A stretch of DNA of 64,000 nucleotides from Flavobacterium cyclinae (GTDB lineage: Bacteria; Bacteroidota; Bacteroidia; Flavobacteriales; Flavobacteriaceae). The stretch is taken from the NCBI RefSeq assembly GCF_021172145.1, contig NZ_CP089095.1:1488001-1552000 (forward strand), read 5' to 3'. The translations under genes and the position numbers were made by a program. Positions 9,774-19,262 of this stretch are shown here, piece by piece; the first letter of the stretch is position 1; every line of letters starts with the position of its first letter. The notes under the pieces are model-generated. The model was not told the DNA's origin and made no database searches. It saw nothing but the letters and a program-made list of their open reading frames with translations.

Positions 9774-9798
9774 GTGTTTTACTTGATGTTAGTTAAGG

Positions 9799-9826
9799 TA
9801 AAGGTGTCGCTTTTGCGACACCTTTA
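9799..9826. terminator. Bidirectional terminator between convergent genes
   Basis: A perfect 12-bp stem, TAAAGGTGTCGC (9799-9810) and its complement (9815-9826), has a TTTT loop and AT-rich flanks. It separates the plus-strand S9 peptidase gene from the minus-strand DUF6520 gene. Confidence 0.8.
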
Positions 9827-9833
9827 TTAATGA

Positions 9834-10106
9834 TTAAGGTATTTTGTAAAGTACCTTAGAACAAGTAAGATCGTTTGGATTTACTTTTCCATACGCTTGT
9901 CTTTCTTGTCCTAAGTGGAACATTGTGCACACAGGTCCTATTTCAGTTCTACAAGAAACTGAAACATTACAAGGTGTTGGATAATTAATCCAACCTGTTT
10001 CAGGAGCTAAAACTTTGTTGTCTGCTTTTTGCGATGCAAAAGCTCCCACAATTGCCAAAGCAAAAACAGCTATTGGCAAACCGAATTTTAAAAACTTAGT
10101 TCTCAT
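9834..10106 (-). CDS. DUF6520 family small exported protein
   Basis: The 90-aa protein has an N-terminal hydrophobic signal or anchor (FGLPIAVFALAIVGAFAS, residues 8-25) and a Cys-bearing tail (TPCNVSVSCRTEIGPVCTMF and a late Cys). The pattern matches the DUF6520 family of Flavobacteriia, whose function is unknown to me. It follows the MauE-like gene on the same strand after a 79-nt gap. The four extracytoplasmic cysteines next to a redox-type membrane protein suggest disulfide chemistry, as inference. Confidence 0.7.
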   Translation of the reverse strand: MRTKFLKFGLPIAVFALAIVGAFASQKADNKVLAPETGWINYPTPCNVSVSCRTEIGPVCTMFHLGQERQAYGKVNPNDLTCSKVLYKIP

Positions 10107-10185
10107 AATGTATAAAATTATAGTTGTGATCTACTCTGTTAACAGGTTTTCGATCTTCCCCTGAAACTGGCCAAGTATGTTTTTA

Positions 10186-11673
10186 TTATTTTATTTTGAA
10201 GTATTTTGGTTTTAATTTTGTAACAATAAGATGCTTATTGGTTAAACCAATTAGGAGGTTATTATAAATTTTAAATGTTTTTATTTCTTCATTGTTGTAG
10301 TGGTAGAAGTAAAAACTGAATTCGTAAGTTCCTTTTTCAATATCATATACATCTATAATACTAGCTTGTTTGGCAATGATTTCGGATTCATACTTTCCAA
10401 GTCTGTCAGATTTGATAAATATGTATTTCCCAGATGTTGCAGCGTATATGTTAATTGTATTTGGTTGCTTTGCTAATTTTTTTTCTGTGTTTTCCTTTGT
10501 GTAGGCAAATTCAAGATTGGATTGACTCACAGTATCGATTGTTTTAATTGTTTTAGTTTTGTTTAAATGATAATCTGTGATGATGAATTGATTTCTATAG
10601 TAATAAGTGTAAATAATTTTATTAAGCTGTTCATTGTAAAGTAGTAAACCATCTGTATCAAATATGCCGTCTATTCTTTTTTCTAATACATTATTTGTTT
10701 CAATTATTTTGTAATTTTTGGATGTACTAAGTTGTCCTAATATATGTTCACCCGATTTTGAATGACTTCCTCTTATTATGAAGTCGATAGGCGTAATAGG
10801 TTCTAAAAGAGAAAAATTGCTGGATTTGGTAGTTAATATTTTGGCATTCCAATTTGAAGTAACGCCTTTATAAATTATTGGGACTGATCCATCTACTAGA
10901 TAAAAGTTAGGTGATTTTATTTTTAATTGAATAGAGGAGAACTGAAAATCTTTATTGTCAGAAATAGTTATTTTTACCTCCTTGATACTTTTTAATGTTG
11001 TATCAATTTCTAGCAAATGTAAAGGCGCAGTACTATTTCCAAGAATTATTTTTCCTCTGTCAAATCCTGCAATATAGTAGGAATTGTATTTTAGAGGAAT
11101 TCCTTTTAAATCGTCAACAGGATGATGAGGATATCTTCTTACGAAGCTATTGTTTCTATGCATTTCATTCTCTGATAAAAGATATAATCCCGTAACAGAA
11201 AAAGCACTTAAAAGGCTTACACTCATTAATTGAACGAATTGCTTTTTTATTGAAAATTTTAAATCCGTATCGAGAATAATTCCTATTCCACCAATAGCAA
11301 CGAAAGTAAAATTAAAAATAAGATGTTCGTTCCAATCCATTTCCGAGAGTACACCGCCGCAGGCACATGGAATAAAATCACTATAATTTAAAATTATGAT
11401 TATGTAGGTGGAAAACATCATCATTAATCCAAAGGCTAGAAATAGTCCAATATATCTAATTCTAGGAACTAATAGTAGAATCGAAATTACTATTTCAATT
11501 GTTGGGACTAGGATTCCAATCCATTTTGCATAGGCACTTAACAATGGTGATTGTCCCAATTGGACAATAAATGTTTCGAAATCTAGTATTTTACTAATTG
11601 CAGCATACACAAATAAAAAGACATACAAGTAGCTGATGATGATAACTAAGATATTTTTTAATTTGTTCTCCAT
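10186..11673 (-). CDS. MauE/DoxX-like redox-associated membrane protein with long C-terminal domain
   Basis: The 495-aa protein has four predicted membrane segments in residues 1-135 with the motif CACGG near residue 113, as in MauE/DoxX-type proteins linked to disulfide or electron transfer, and a fifth segment near 145-165. Residues 170-495 look like a soluble propeller-like region of repeated short strands (for example KIILGNSTAPLHLLEID, KYIFIKSDRLGKYES). It lies between the AraC-type regulator and DUF6520 on the minus strand. The MauE label covers only the N-terminal part; the tail is unassigned. Confidence 0.7.
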   Translation of the reverse strand: MENKLKNILVIIISYLYVFLFVYAAISKILDFETFIVQLGQSPLLSAYAKWIGILVPTIEIVISILLLVPRIRYIGLFLAFGLMMMFSTYIIIILNYSDFIPCACGGVLSEMDWNEHLIFNFTFVAIGGIGIILDTDLKFSIKKQFVQLMSVSLLSAFSVTGLYLLSENEMHRNNSFVRRYPHHPVDDLKGIPLKYNSYYIAGFDRGKIILGNSTAPLHLLEIDTTLKSIKEVKITISDNKDFQFSSIQLKIKSPNFYLVDGSVPIIYKGVTSNWNAKILTTKSSNFSLLEPITPIDFIIRGSHSKSGEHILGQLSTSKNYKIIETNNVLEKRIDGIFDTDGLLLYNEQLNKIIYTYYYRNQFIITDYHLNKTKTIKTIDTVSQSNLEFAYTKENTEKKLAKQPNTINIYAATSGKYIFIKSDRLGKYESEIIAKQASIIDVYDIEKGTYEFSFYFYHYNNEEIKTFKIYNNLLIGLTNKHLIVTKLKPKYFKIK

Positions 11674-11770
11674 AATACTTTTTTTTGTTGTGTAAAGTTT
11701 TGAAAAACAAATAATTGTAAGTAGTTAAATCGGGATTTAGTTTAGTTGAAAAAGTATGGCTTAATAAATG

Positions 11771-12679
11771 CTAATCTTCTTCATGTAGACTTCTTTGCAA
11801 TTCACTAGGCACATAATTGTACTTTTTTTTGAATGCTTTGGAAAAATTATTGTAATCATTGAATCCGCTTATAAAAGCAATTTCTTTCAATGGAATGTTC
11901 GTTCTTTTAATGAGATAAGTTGCTCTTTTTAATCGTTCATTTGTATAACATTTATAAATACTAATATTGAAATGCTTTCTAAATTCAGCTTTTAGTCTAA
12001 AATCGTTTGTTCCAAACATTTTTGCTAGTTCATTTACAGAAGGTAGAGGTTCTTCAAGATGATTCATTATATAATTATAAACATTTTGAACTATAGTATT
12101 ACTATCAATTTTTTTTGAGGATGCTAAATTATTATTAGCAATATTATAATTTGTATAATCTTCAATATTTGTAGTGATTCCAGAAATTACAATTTTGTTA
12201 GAGTTTAATAAAGATGAAATTGTAAAATAGGAGGGGTAGATTTGATTGTTTTTATCTAATAAGTGTAATTGAAGTGTAATATGAAATATGTTGTTAGTAA
12301 CAATTTCATTTTCTATTGTTTTCCAATCATTAATAGATTGTTTTGCAATTATTTTTGAAAATTTAAGTTTTGAAAGCTCTTGCTGACTTAACTTTAAAGT
12401 GTCTAGTACACTCGATGAAAAGCTCAAAATGTATAATTCTTTATCTAAAATAAAAGTATGTTGTACTAAGTTTTGATATGTAAATTGAGGAATTACATGA
12501 CCGAGTTTAAGGAAGGTATTTTTTATATTACTTGAAATTTCATTTAGCTTAAGAGCGATTTGATCAATTTCATCTTCTTCATCTAAATTAGCAATTTGAA
12601 ATTGAAGATTTCCAGAAGCCATTTCAAATAGCATTTGGTATATTTTTCTAATTCGTTCTTGCTTATTTTGCTCTGACAT
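11771..12679 (-). CDS. AraC-family transcriptional regulator with PAS-like N-terminus
   Basis: The 302-aa protein ends in a two-HTH AraC domain (about 200-295: LPSVNELAKMFGTNDFRLKAEF, KRATYLIKRTNIPLKEIAFISGF, NFSKAFKKKYNYVPSEL). Residues 60-175 look like a PAS sensor (FILDKELYILSFSSSVLDTLKLS...). It is transcribed toward the MauE-like and DUF6520 genes and faces the SusCD operon, so it is a candidate local regulator. Its ligand is unknown. Confidence 0.82.
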   Translation of the reverse strand: MSEQNKQERIRKIYQMLFEMASGNLQFQIANLDEEDEIDQIALKLNEISSNIKNTFLKLGHVIPQFTYQNLVQHTFILDKELYILSFSSSVLDTLKLSQQELSKLKFSKIIAKQSINDWKTIENEIVTNNIFHITLQLHLLDKNNQIYPSYFTISSLLNSNKIVISGITTNIEDYTNYNIANNNLASSKKIDSNTIVQNVYNYIMNHLEEPLPSVNELAKMFGTNDFRLKAEFRKHFNISIYKCYTNERLKRATYLIKRTNIPLKEIAFISGFNDYNNFSKAFKKKYNYVPSELQRSLHEED

Positions 12680-12787
12680 GATTTATTTTTCTGTAACAAA
12701 ACTATATAAGCTTTTAAAAGGAATCAAATAGTTTAGTATTCAATTCAAGAATTGAATACTAAACTTATTAGAATGTTATTGAATGAA

Positions 12788-14023
12788 TTAAGAGCTTTTT
12801 AATTTTAATTTGTTCGAAAATTTCTCTTTTAAAATTTTCATGTCTTCACTTACTTTTCTGTCTAAAACTTTAGCGTAATGTTGAGTTGTTCTTAAGTTTT
12901 TGTGACCTAGCATTTTGCTCACACTTTCTATTGGAACTCCATTAGTAAGTGTTACCGTAGTAGCGAATGTATGTCTGGCAATATGAAAAGTTAGCTCTTT
13001 ATCAATTTCACAAATATCTGCCAGTTCTTTGAGATATGCATTCATTTTTTGATTTGATAAAATAGGTATAAGTCGATTTTCGTTAATACATAGTGGATGA
13101 TTTTCGTATTTATCAATAATCATTTGTGTAACAGGAAGGATTGGAATTTTTGAAGCTGTTTCTGTCTTTTGTCTGTGAGTTGAAATCCATTTTTCGCCAT
13201 CTATACCAATTACAACATTAGATTTTGTTAAATTGAAGACATCAATATACGCAAGACCAGTGAAACATGAGAAGATAAACATATCGCGAACTAACTCTAA
13301 TCGTTTTATTTTAAATTCTTTATTAAGCAAAGATTCAATTTCATCTTCTGATAAATAAGTTCTTTCAATTTCTTTTACTTTACCTTTATAATTTAAGAAA
13401 GGGTCTTTTTCAATCCAACCATTTACATAACACTGCTTAACTATTTTGCCAAAGTTTCTAATATATTTTATTGTAGAATTGTTATTGCAGTTTTTTGTGT
13501 TTCTCAAGTAGAAATCAAAATCATTGATAAATGCAATATCTACTTGTTTTATTGAAATATCATTAAGGTTATATTGATGTTTTAAAAACTCTTTGGTGTG
13601 GCTTAACGCTGTTTCATACTTCTTATAAGTGTTAATAGAGAATTCTTTTCCAACTAGTTCTTTCATTCGTTTGTTATGGTCTTCAAAAATAACCATTAGT
13701 TTACGTTGTCTTTCCTCAACTCCTAAGAATTTATTTTTGAAGGTTTGAGCATTAATTTCCTGGTTATTGTTTACCATCCATTTCTCAGTTTCATATGCTT
13801 TTGCATTTAAAATATCAAGGTAACTATTAATTAGTCTAGCTTCTTCAGAATTACCTTTTATTTTACCTGCTGCAGTATTCCATTTTGTTTTTTCTACAAA
13901 CTTTGAGGTACTTAATTCAATACGAGTGCCGTTAATTGTTATTCTTTGATAAATGGGAAGTAAACCATTTTTTGATGCTTTAGAACTTTTCACGTAGAAA
14001 AGTATTGACATTTTGTGTTTCAT
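12788..14023 (-). CDS. int: Tyrosine recombinase (IntDOT-like integrase) at ssrA
   Basis: The 411-aa protein has an arm-binding N-terminal part, a SAM-like core-binding domain (about 105-205) and a C-terminal catalytic domain: Lys in RQKTETASKIPILP, HIARHTF box, LGHKNLRTTQHYAK with the Tyr nucleophile. The first catalytic Arg position reads FTGLAYIDV, i.e. Ala; loss of this Arg is known for IntDOT. The gene points away from the 3' end of tmRNA, about 250 bp off, the usual layout of an island integrated in ssrA. It is clearly paralogous to the recombinase at 44571. Confidence 0.9.
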   Translation of the reverse strand: MKHKMSILFYVKSSKASKNGLLPIYQRITINGTRIELSTSKFVEKTKWNTAAGKIKGNSEEARLINSYLDILNAKAYETEKWMVNNNQEINAQTFKNKFLGVEERQRKLMVIFEDHNKRMKELVGKEFSINTYKKYETALSHTKEFLKHQYNLNDISIKQVDIAFINDFDFYLRNTKNCNNNSTIKYIRNFGKIVKQCYVNGWIEKDPFLNYKGKVKEIERTYLSEDEIESLLNKEFKIKRLELVRDMFIFSCFTGLAYIDVFNLTKSNVVIGIDGEKWISTHRQKTETASKIPILPVTQMIIDKYENHPLCINENRLIPILSNQKMNAYLKELADICEIDKELTFHIARHTFATTVTLTNGVPIESVSKMLGHKNLRTTQHYAKVLDRKVSEDMKILKEKFSNKLKLKSS

Positions 14024-14072
14024 TTTGTGGTGACTTTAATGTTATTCAAAATAATTATTTAATCCTCATTTG

Positions 14073-14174
14073 TCAAGATGTTCATCTTTTGAACTGCTTG
14101 CTATCATTGGTTTTGCGAGAAAATCGGTTACCCTAATTTTACTTTTTTTCGGGTAACCGATTTTACCACCAATG
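14073..14174 (-). promoter_or_regulatory. Integrase leader and putative att/arm-site region beside ssrA
   Basis: Between integrase start and tmRNA lie a perfect 14-bp inverted repeat (14120-14133 with 14151-14164, core GGTTACCC/GGGTAACC), an outer pair CATTGGT (14105-14111) / ACCAATG (14168-14174), and AACATCTTGA (read on the minus strand, 14082-14073) 49 nt before the start codon. The second integrase has equivalents in the same order. These may be integrase/excisionase arm sites or an operator. Confidence 0.5.
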
Positions 14175-14213
14175 GTTTGAGATTTAATAGATAATTTGAA
14201 TAGTACCAAAAAC

Positions 14214-14250
14214 AAAAAAGCCTGTAAATCATACGATTTACAGGCTTTTA
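14214..14250 (-). terminator. tmRNA terminator
   Basis: A 15-bp stem (14216-14230 with 14235-14249, loop ATAC, core GCCTGTAAATC) is followed on the minus strand by a T-rich tract. It lies about 25 nt downstream of the mature tmRNA 3' end. Confidence 0.8.
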
Positions 14251-14272
14251 GTCTGTTTTGAATTTGTTTTAG

Positions 14273-14667
14273 TGGAGTCGGAGAGAATCGAACTCTCGTC
14301 CAAACAAGCAATCAAATAGCTTTCTACACGCTTAGTTTTCTGTTGAATTTTCGATTTAAAGCAAGGCTGAAAACCGCCACTTTAAACTTAGCTTTACAGT
14401 TGTCAAGAAGGATTCAAAGCATTACCTTCTCTAGGTTTACTTTTACGGTTCCCCTAAACCAAACGCCATAAACCAAGGCTTTTGAGGAGAATCTAGCTTT
14501 CCAACCTTGTTGGAACTAGGCAAATCGTACTATAATTCGGATTAAGCAGCTAAAGCGTAATTATTTTCGCCGTTTATAAGTTCGTACATTTGGATTTACG
14601 AGCTAAACATACAACGCTCGACGTGCTTACTAATCAATTCCACTCGCTGTCAAAACCAGTCGACCCC
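14273..14667 (-). ncRNA. ssrA: tmRNA (transfer-messenger RNA)
   Basis: tmRNA rescues stalled ribosomes and tags the nascent peptide. On the minus strand the 5' end GGGGTCG (14667-14661) pairs with CGACTCC (14280-14274), giving a 7-bp acceptor stem with one G-U. The T arm GAGAG-TTCGATT-CTCTC is clear. The tag reading frame (14571-14542) encodes GENNYALAA followed by TAA, with the AxLAA-type degron end expected for ClpXP recognition. CCA is not encoded. A recombinase gene abuts the 3' end, so this locus has served as an integration site. Confidence 0.95.
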
Positions 14668-14764
14668 TTTTTTGAGTTTTCAGTCGCAGTTTTCAGTGTG
14701 CAGACTTTTATTACGTATCAAAAAGTGGTTCAAAATTACTACCATTTTTTCAATTAAAAAAGAG

Positions 14765-14796
14765 TTTGTATAAAGTCTTTTAAAATGTTATATTTG
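14765..14796 (+). promoter_or_regulatory. Bacteroidota-type promoter
   Basis: TTTG (14765-14768), 20 bp, TATATTTG (14789-14796) match the -33/-7 consensus of the phylum. It lies 40 bp upstream of the gene at 14837. Confidence 0.75.
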
Positions 14797-14836
14797 TAAC
14801 ATTAACACAACGTTTGGTTACAACAATAAAAATACT

Positions 14837-16060
14837 ATGAAATTCGGAATTATTAAAGAACGAAAAAATCCCCCAGATCGAAGAGTTGTTTTTACACCTG
14901 AAGAATTAGTACGCTTACAATCAGAACATTCAGAAGCAATAGTTAAAGTTGAGACTTCTGATATTAGGGTGTTTTCAGACCAACAATATTCAGATTTAGG
15001 AATTGAAGTAACTTCAGATTTGTCTGATTGTGATGTTCTTTTTGGAGTAAAAGAAGTGCCAATTGAGGCATTAATTCCTAATAAAAAGTACTTTTTCTTT
15101 TCACATACCATAAAAAAACAACCTTACAATCGCAAATTGCTTCAAGCTATATTGGCTAAGAATATTGAGTTGTATGACCATGAAACTATAGTAGATGCTG
15201 AAAACAGAAGATTGATTGGTTTTGGTAGATATGCTGGAATCGTAGGAGCTTACAATGGATTTAGAGCTTTTGGCATTAAATACGATTTATTTACATTGCC
15301 TAAAGCTGAAACTTTGCATGGTAAAGATGAATTGATTTCTAGATTAAGACGTCAAACACTTCCAAATATTAAAATTGTTCTTACTGGACATGGAAAAGTT
15401 GGAATGGGAGCCAAGGAGATTTTGGATGGTTTTAAAATCAAACAAGTTAGCGTTGACGACTTTTTGAATAAAAAATACACAGAACCTGTATATACCCAAA
15501 TAGACGTTTTAGATTACAACAGACGCAAAGATGGTCAGGTTTTAAATAATACAGATTTTTATAAGAATCCTCAAGAATATATTTCAGATTTTGAGCGTTT
15601 TACTAAAGTTGCCGATATGTTTATTGCAGGTCACTTCCACGGAAATGGTTCGCCTGATATTTTAACTCGTGATATGCTTCGTGCCGCTGATAATAAAATT
15701 CAAGTAGTGGCCGATATTTCATGTGATGTAGATGGTCCTGTTGCTTGTACCCTAAAAGCATCCACTATTGCAGAGCCTTTCTTTGGCTATTTGCCTAGTG
15801 AACATAAAGAAGTGCCTTATACACATCCTGCTTCAATAATGGTAATGTCGGTTGATAATTTACCTTGTGAATTGCCAAAAGACGCTAGTGAAGGTTTTGG
15901 CGAAATGTTTATGAAACACGTTATTCCTGCTTTTTTTAATGGTGATAAAGACGGAATTTTACAAAGAGCAAAAATTACCGAAAACGGACAATTAACAGAA
16001 CGATTTAAGTATTTACAAGATTATGTAGACGAAAAGCAAGACGTTCTTCTAGCCAAATAA
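14837..16060 (+). CDS. Saccharopine dehydrogenase-like NAD(P)-dependent oxidoreductase
   Basis: The 407-aa protein starts with an alanine-dehydrogenase/transhydrogenase-type N-terminal domain (KFGIIKERKNPPDRRVVFTPEEL) and carries FFSHTIKKQPYNRKLL and GRYAGIVGAYNGFRAFG. A Rossmann-like segment KIVLTGHGKVGMGAKEIL lies near residue 180. This matches saccharopine dehydrogenase (L-lysine-forming) relatives in flavobacteria. The exact substrate cannot be fixed from sequence. It is a single-gene unit with its own promoter and terminator. Confidence 0.75.
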   Translation: MKFGIIKERKNPPDRRVVFTPEELVRLQSEHSEAIVKVETSDIRVFSDQQYSDLGIEVTSDLSDCDVLFGVKEVPIEALIPNKKYFFFSHTIKKQPYNRKLLQAILAKNIELYDHETIVDAENRRLIGFGRYAGIVGAYNGFRAFGIKYDLFTLPKAETLHGKDELISRLRRQTLPNIKIVLTGHGKVGMGAKEILDGFKIKQVSVDDFLNKKYTEPVYTQIDVLDYNRRKDGQVLNNTDFYKNPQEYISDFERFTKVADMFIAGHFHGNGSPDILTRDMLRAADNKIQVVADISCDVDGPVACTLKASTIAEPFFGYLPSEHKEVPYTHPASIMVMSVDNLPCELPKDASEGFGEMFMKHVIPAFFNGDKDGILQRAKITENGQLTERFKYLQDYVDEKQDVLLAK

Positions 16061-16064
16061 ATTT

Positions 16065-16092
16065 AAGCCCGATTTTACATCGGGTTTTTTTA
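16065..16092 (+). terminator. Intrinsic terminator
   Basis: Stem CCCGAT (16068-16073) / ATCGGG (16079-16084) is followed by a seven-T tract just after the stop codon of the oxidoreductase gene. Confidence 0.8.
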
Positions 16093-16101
16093 TTAGTTAA
16101 C

Positions 16102-16117
16102 ACGAAAACGTTTTCGT
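16102..16117. promoter_or_regulatory. LacI-family-type operator palindrome
   Basis: ACGAAAACGTTTTCGT is a perfect 16-bp palindrome with a central CG, the form bound by LacI/GalR regulators. It lies about 45 bp upstream of a -7-like TATATTTA (16163-16170) and 109 bp upstream of the sugar transporter start. No LacI-type regulator gene is in the window. Confidence 0.55.
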
Positions 16118-16225
16118 AGAAAAAAAAGATTCAGATGTTTTTAAATTCAAGTTGAATAAATGTATATTTAACCCTATTATTTGATTTTTTCAAACTTTAA
16201 CCAACAAACTAAACCAACTTAAATT

Positions 16226-17884
16226 ATGCAAGTAAATCAAGTGAAGACGAATTATCCCGCTTTGTATACACTAATTACAGTGTTTTTCTTTTGGGGATTT
16301 ATCGCAGCTGGAAACAGTATTTTTATTCCTTTTTGTAAAAGTTATTTTTCTTTAGATCAATTTCAATCTCAATTAGTTGATTTTGCTTTTTATACCGCTT
16401 ATTATATAGGTGCTTTATTATTGTTTGCTTTAGGTGATTTGTCAGGTAATGACATTGTTGGGAAATGGGGATATAAGAAAAGTATTGTTTATGGATTATT
16501 ATTTTCTGCTTTAGGTGCTGGAGCTATGATTATTGCTGTAGAAGCAAGTATTTATGCAGGAATGTTAGTTGGATTATTCATAGTTGCATTAGGTTTTTCA
16601 TTACAACAAACTGCAGCCAATCCTTTCGCTATTTTACTAGGTGATCCAAAAACAGGGGCAAGTCGTGTAAATCTTGGAGGAGGAATTAACTCTTTTGGAA
16701 CTACTATTGGACCTATCATTGTTGGATTGGCATTATTTGGAACTGCTGCATCTGTTTCTGATGAACAAATAAAAGCTCTTGAACTTAATAAAGTTGTTTT
16801 ATTGTATGTTGGTGTGGGTTTATTATTTGTAGCTGCGGCTGCATTATTTTGGTTTTCTAAAAAAGTACCTAGTGGAATTGCAAATGAACCTATGGAAAAA
16901 GCAAATAAAGCATTGAGAACATTAGTTGTAATGACTGTTCTTTTAGCAGTTTGTTTTGTGCCAATTTTTAAAACGTATCAATTAGATACTACAAATTATA
17001 CTGAAGCTGATTTTTCTGATTTGGAAAAATACAGAATGTTATGGCTTTCAGGGGCTTTATTAGTAGTTATTGCTGGTTTGATGTTTTCTTATACATCTGC
17101 AAAAAAGAAATCAGAAGGTTGGGGAGCAATGCAATATCCACAATTAGTTTTAGGTATGTTAGCTATTTTCACCTATGTTGGTGTTGAAGTAGCTATTGGT
17201 AGTAATTTGGGTGAATTGTTAAAATTAGATGAATTTGGTGGTTTACAATCTTCTGAAATTGCACCTTATATTTCTATGTATTGGGGAAGTTTAATGATTG
17301 GAAGATGGGCAGGAGCTATTAGTGCTTTCAATTTACAAGGTATGAAGAAAACATTAGCTTTACTTTTAATTCCTATTATTGCATTTGGTATCATTTTAGG
17401 AGTAAATATTATAACTGGAAAAGATATGAAACCTTTATATTGGTATATCGTTTGTGTTATTATTCAAATTATTGCTTTCTTTTTAAGTAAAGATAAACCT
17501 GCAAGAACATTAATGATTTTTGGCACATTTGGTATAACTGCAATGTTAATTGGATTATTTAGTACCGGAACAGTTGCTATTTATGCATTTTTATCAGGTG
17601 GTTTGGCTTGTAGTATTATGTGGCCTTCTATTTTTAGTTTATCTATTATTGGTTTAGGTAAATATACTTCACAAGGTTCAGCATTTTTAGTTATGATGAT
17701 TTTAGGTGGTGGAATTATACCTCCATTACAAGGTAAATTATCTGATATTATAGGTATTCATCAATCGTATATTGTAGCGGTTGTTTGTTTTGCTTATTTA
17801 ACTTTATTTGCAATCTTAGTTAAAGGAATTTTAAAGAAACAAAATATTGATGTTGATGCTATTGAAGTTGATGGAAGTCATTAA
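16226..17884 (+). CDS. Sugar MFS transporter (FHS/FucP-like)
   Basis: The 552-aa protein has twelve or more membrane segments. [17 protein letters not shown] near the N-terminus and [39 protein letters not shown] are typical of the fucose/glucose:H+ symporter family. It is longer than FucP (about 440 aa) because of a central insertion around residues 220-300. It stands alone behind a LacI-type palindrome and ends at a strong terminator, so sugar-responsive control is likely. Confidence 0.85.
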   Translation: MQVNQVKTNYPALYTLITVFFFWGFIAAGNSIFIPFCKSYFSLDQFQSQLVDFAFYTAYYIGALLLFALGDLSGNDIVGKWGYKKSIVYGLLFSALGAGAMIIAVEASIYAGMLVGLFIVALGFSLQQTAANPFAILLGDPKTGASRVNLGGGINSFGTTIGPIIVGLALFGTAASVSDEQIKALELNKVVLLYVGVGLLFVAAAALFWFSKKVPSGIANEPMEKANKALRTLVVMTVLLAVCFVPIFKTYQLDTTNYTEADFSDLEKYRMLWLSGALLVVIAGLMFSYTSAKKKSEGWGAMQYPQLVLGMLAIFTYVGVEVAIGSNLGELLKLDEFGGLQSSEIAPYISMYWGSLMIGRWAGAISAFNLQGMKKTLALLLIPIIAFGIILGVNIITGKDMKPLYWYIVCVIIQIIAFFLSKDKPARTLMIFGTFGITAMLIGLFSTGTVAIYAFLSGGLACSIMWPSIFSLSIIGLGKYTSQGSAFLVMMILGGGIIPPLQGKLSDIIGIHQSYIVAVVCFAYLTLFAILVKGILKKQNIDVDAIEVDGSH

Positions 17885-17900
17885 TAGAACAACTATAATT

Positions 17901-17947
17901 AAAATAACTCCGACAGTGTTCAATACGTTGTCGGAGTTATTTTTTTA
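17901..17947. terminator. Bidirectional terminator
   Basis: A 15-bp stem (17901-17915 with 17929-17943, core CTCCGACA/TGTCGGAG) has A and T runs on its two sides, between the convergent transporter and CreD-like genes. Confidence 0.85.
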
Positions 17948-17956
17948 AATTCTAAA

Positions 17957-19252
17957 TCATTTATTCCATTCAATCTTTCTTGAAAAATACATTACGGCAG
18001 CTAATATTAAGAATAATCCAATGCTTCCTACTAATAACGCATAATCTTCTAATTGAATGATTACGTAAATAAAAGTATACAATACACTCAATGAAACTCC
18101 TATAAACATTGGAAATTTTTTGTCTTTCAATATCGATATGGAATAAAGGGAAATCATCGCAATTACAGATGCTCCTGCTACTAAATAAGCAAATGAAAAC
18201 GAACTGTGTTCGGTTATGGAAATCAATAATGTGTAGAACATAATTAATGCAATTCCAATCATCGAATATTGAAAAATATGAATGTTAATTTTACTTATCG
18301 ATTGAATCAAAAAGAAAATTAAAAACGTTAATCCAATAACTAAAAAGCCATATTTAGAAGCGCGTTCACTTTGTTGGTATTCGTCAACTGGTGTAATAAA
18401 ATCAACTGCAAAAGCATATTTACTTAATTGTGGTAATACTTCAAAGTAGTTTTGAGCAAATGGTCGGTTAAAATGCAGTATTTTCCAATTTGCTTCAAAT
18501 CCGTTATCGGTAATTTCTCTTGAAATAGGTGAGAAGTTTCCATTAAAATTAGGCGAATTCCAATTTGATGTCATTTTAGCATCCGTAGTTTTTCCAATTG
18601 GAACCATTTTTACTTGCTTGCTTCCGTTGAACGAAATGGTAAAGTTGAATTTTGCATCATTATGTATACTTTGGTAATCAAAATAATGAGTTTCTAAACT
18701 CTCAATGCTATCATTTGCACTATTCGCAACCGATTCAAAAGCTAAATTCTGATTTCCAATTTTCATTTTTACTTCGTCTTTCAAACTTTTTAAATTGGTT
18801 GTACGAATTAATATTTTAGCACGATTCCAATATATGTTTTCAGCAGGAATACCTTTTGAAGCAAAATTTGGATTGGTATAATTACCATCAAATTGCATTT
18901 TTGTGGTAAAGACATTCGATTTGTAAATGCTTCGTTCCAAAGGTTTTACCATGGTAACTTCAGTTTTATTATTCAAAGTTTCTGGAAAGAAATACGCGTA
19001 ATTGTTGGCTCCCGACATAGGATCTTTATACGGCACTTTTAAAATGGGGCCATAAAAATAAACCGAATTTCCCCATTTGGACGTAGTTTCGGTAATGACT
19101 TCTTTTTGGCGTTGGCTTCTTTCCACAATTAAATCTTGTACTAAAGCGAGTGGAATGATTAAAACTAGAGTTAGAATTCCAACCATGATCATTTTAGCGG
19201 TTGTGGTTTGAAAAAACGGTACTTTTGGTTCTTGTTGAAAATGTGTTTCCAT
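17957..19252 (-). CDS. creD: CreD-like inner membrane protein
   Basis: The 431-aa protein has an N-terminal membrane segment (MIMVGILTLVLIIPLALVQDLIVERSQRQKEV), a large periplasmic domain with KWGNSVYFYGPILKVPY and five or so C-terminal membrane segments, as in CreD (cell envelope integrity). I use the start at METHF because the longer reading overlaps the preceding gene; the upstream ATG adds 30 residues of poor character. It is last in the minus-strand operon, 10 nt after a small membrane gene. Confidence 0.8.
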   Translation of the reverse strand: METHFQQEPKVPFFQTTTAKMIMVGILTLVLIIPLALVQDLIVERSQRQKEVITETTSKWGNSVYFYGPILKVPYKDPMSGANNYAYFFPETLNNKTEVTMVKPLERSIYKSNVFTTKMQFDGNYTNPNFASKGIPAENIYWNRAKILIRTTNLKSLKDEVKMKIGNQNLAFESVANSANDSIESLETHYFDYQSIHNDAKFNFTISFNGSKQVKMVPIGKTTDAKMTSNWNSPNFNGNFSPISREITDNGFEANWKILHFNRPFAQNYFEVLPQLSKYAFAVDFITPVDEYQQSERASKYGFLVIGLTFLIFFLIQSISKINIHIFQYSMIGIALIMFYTLLISITEHSSFSFAYLVAGASVIAMISLYSISILKDKKFPMFIGVSLSVLYTFIYVIIQLEDYALLVGSIGLFLILAAVMYFSRKIEWNK

Positions 19253-19262
19253 AATTTTTAGA

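Noticed and set aside
14066..14311. 81-codon open frame across the tmRNA 3' end
   Set aside because: It runs through the tmRNA acceptor end, its terminator and the integrase leader, so it is a chance frame.
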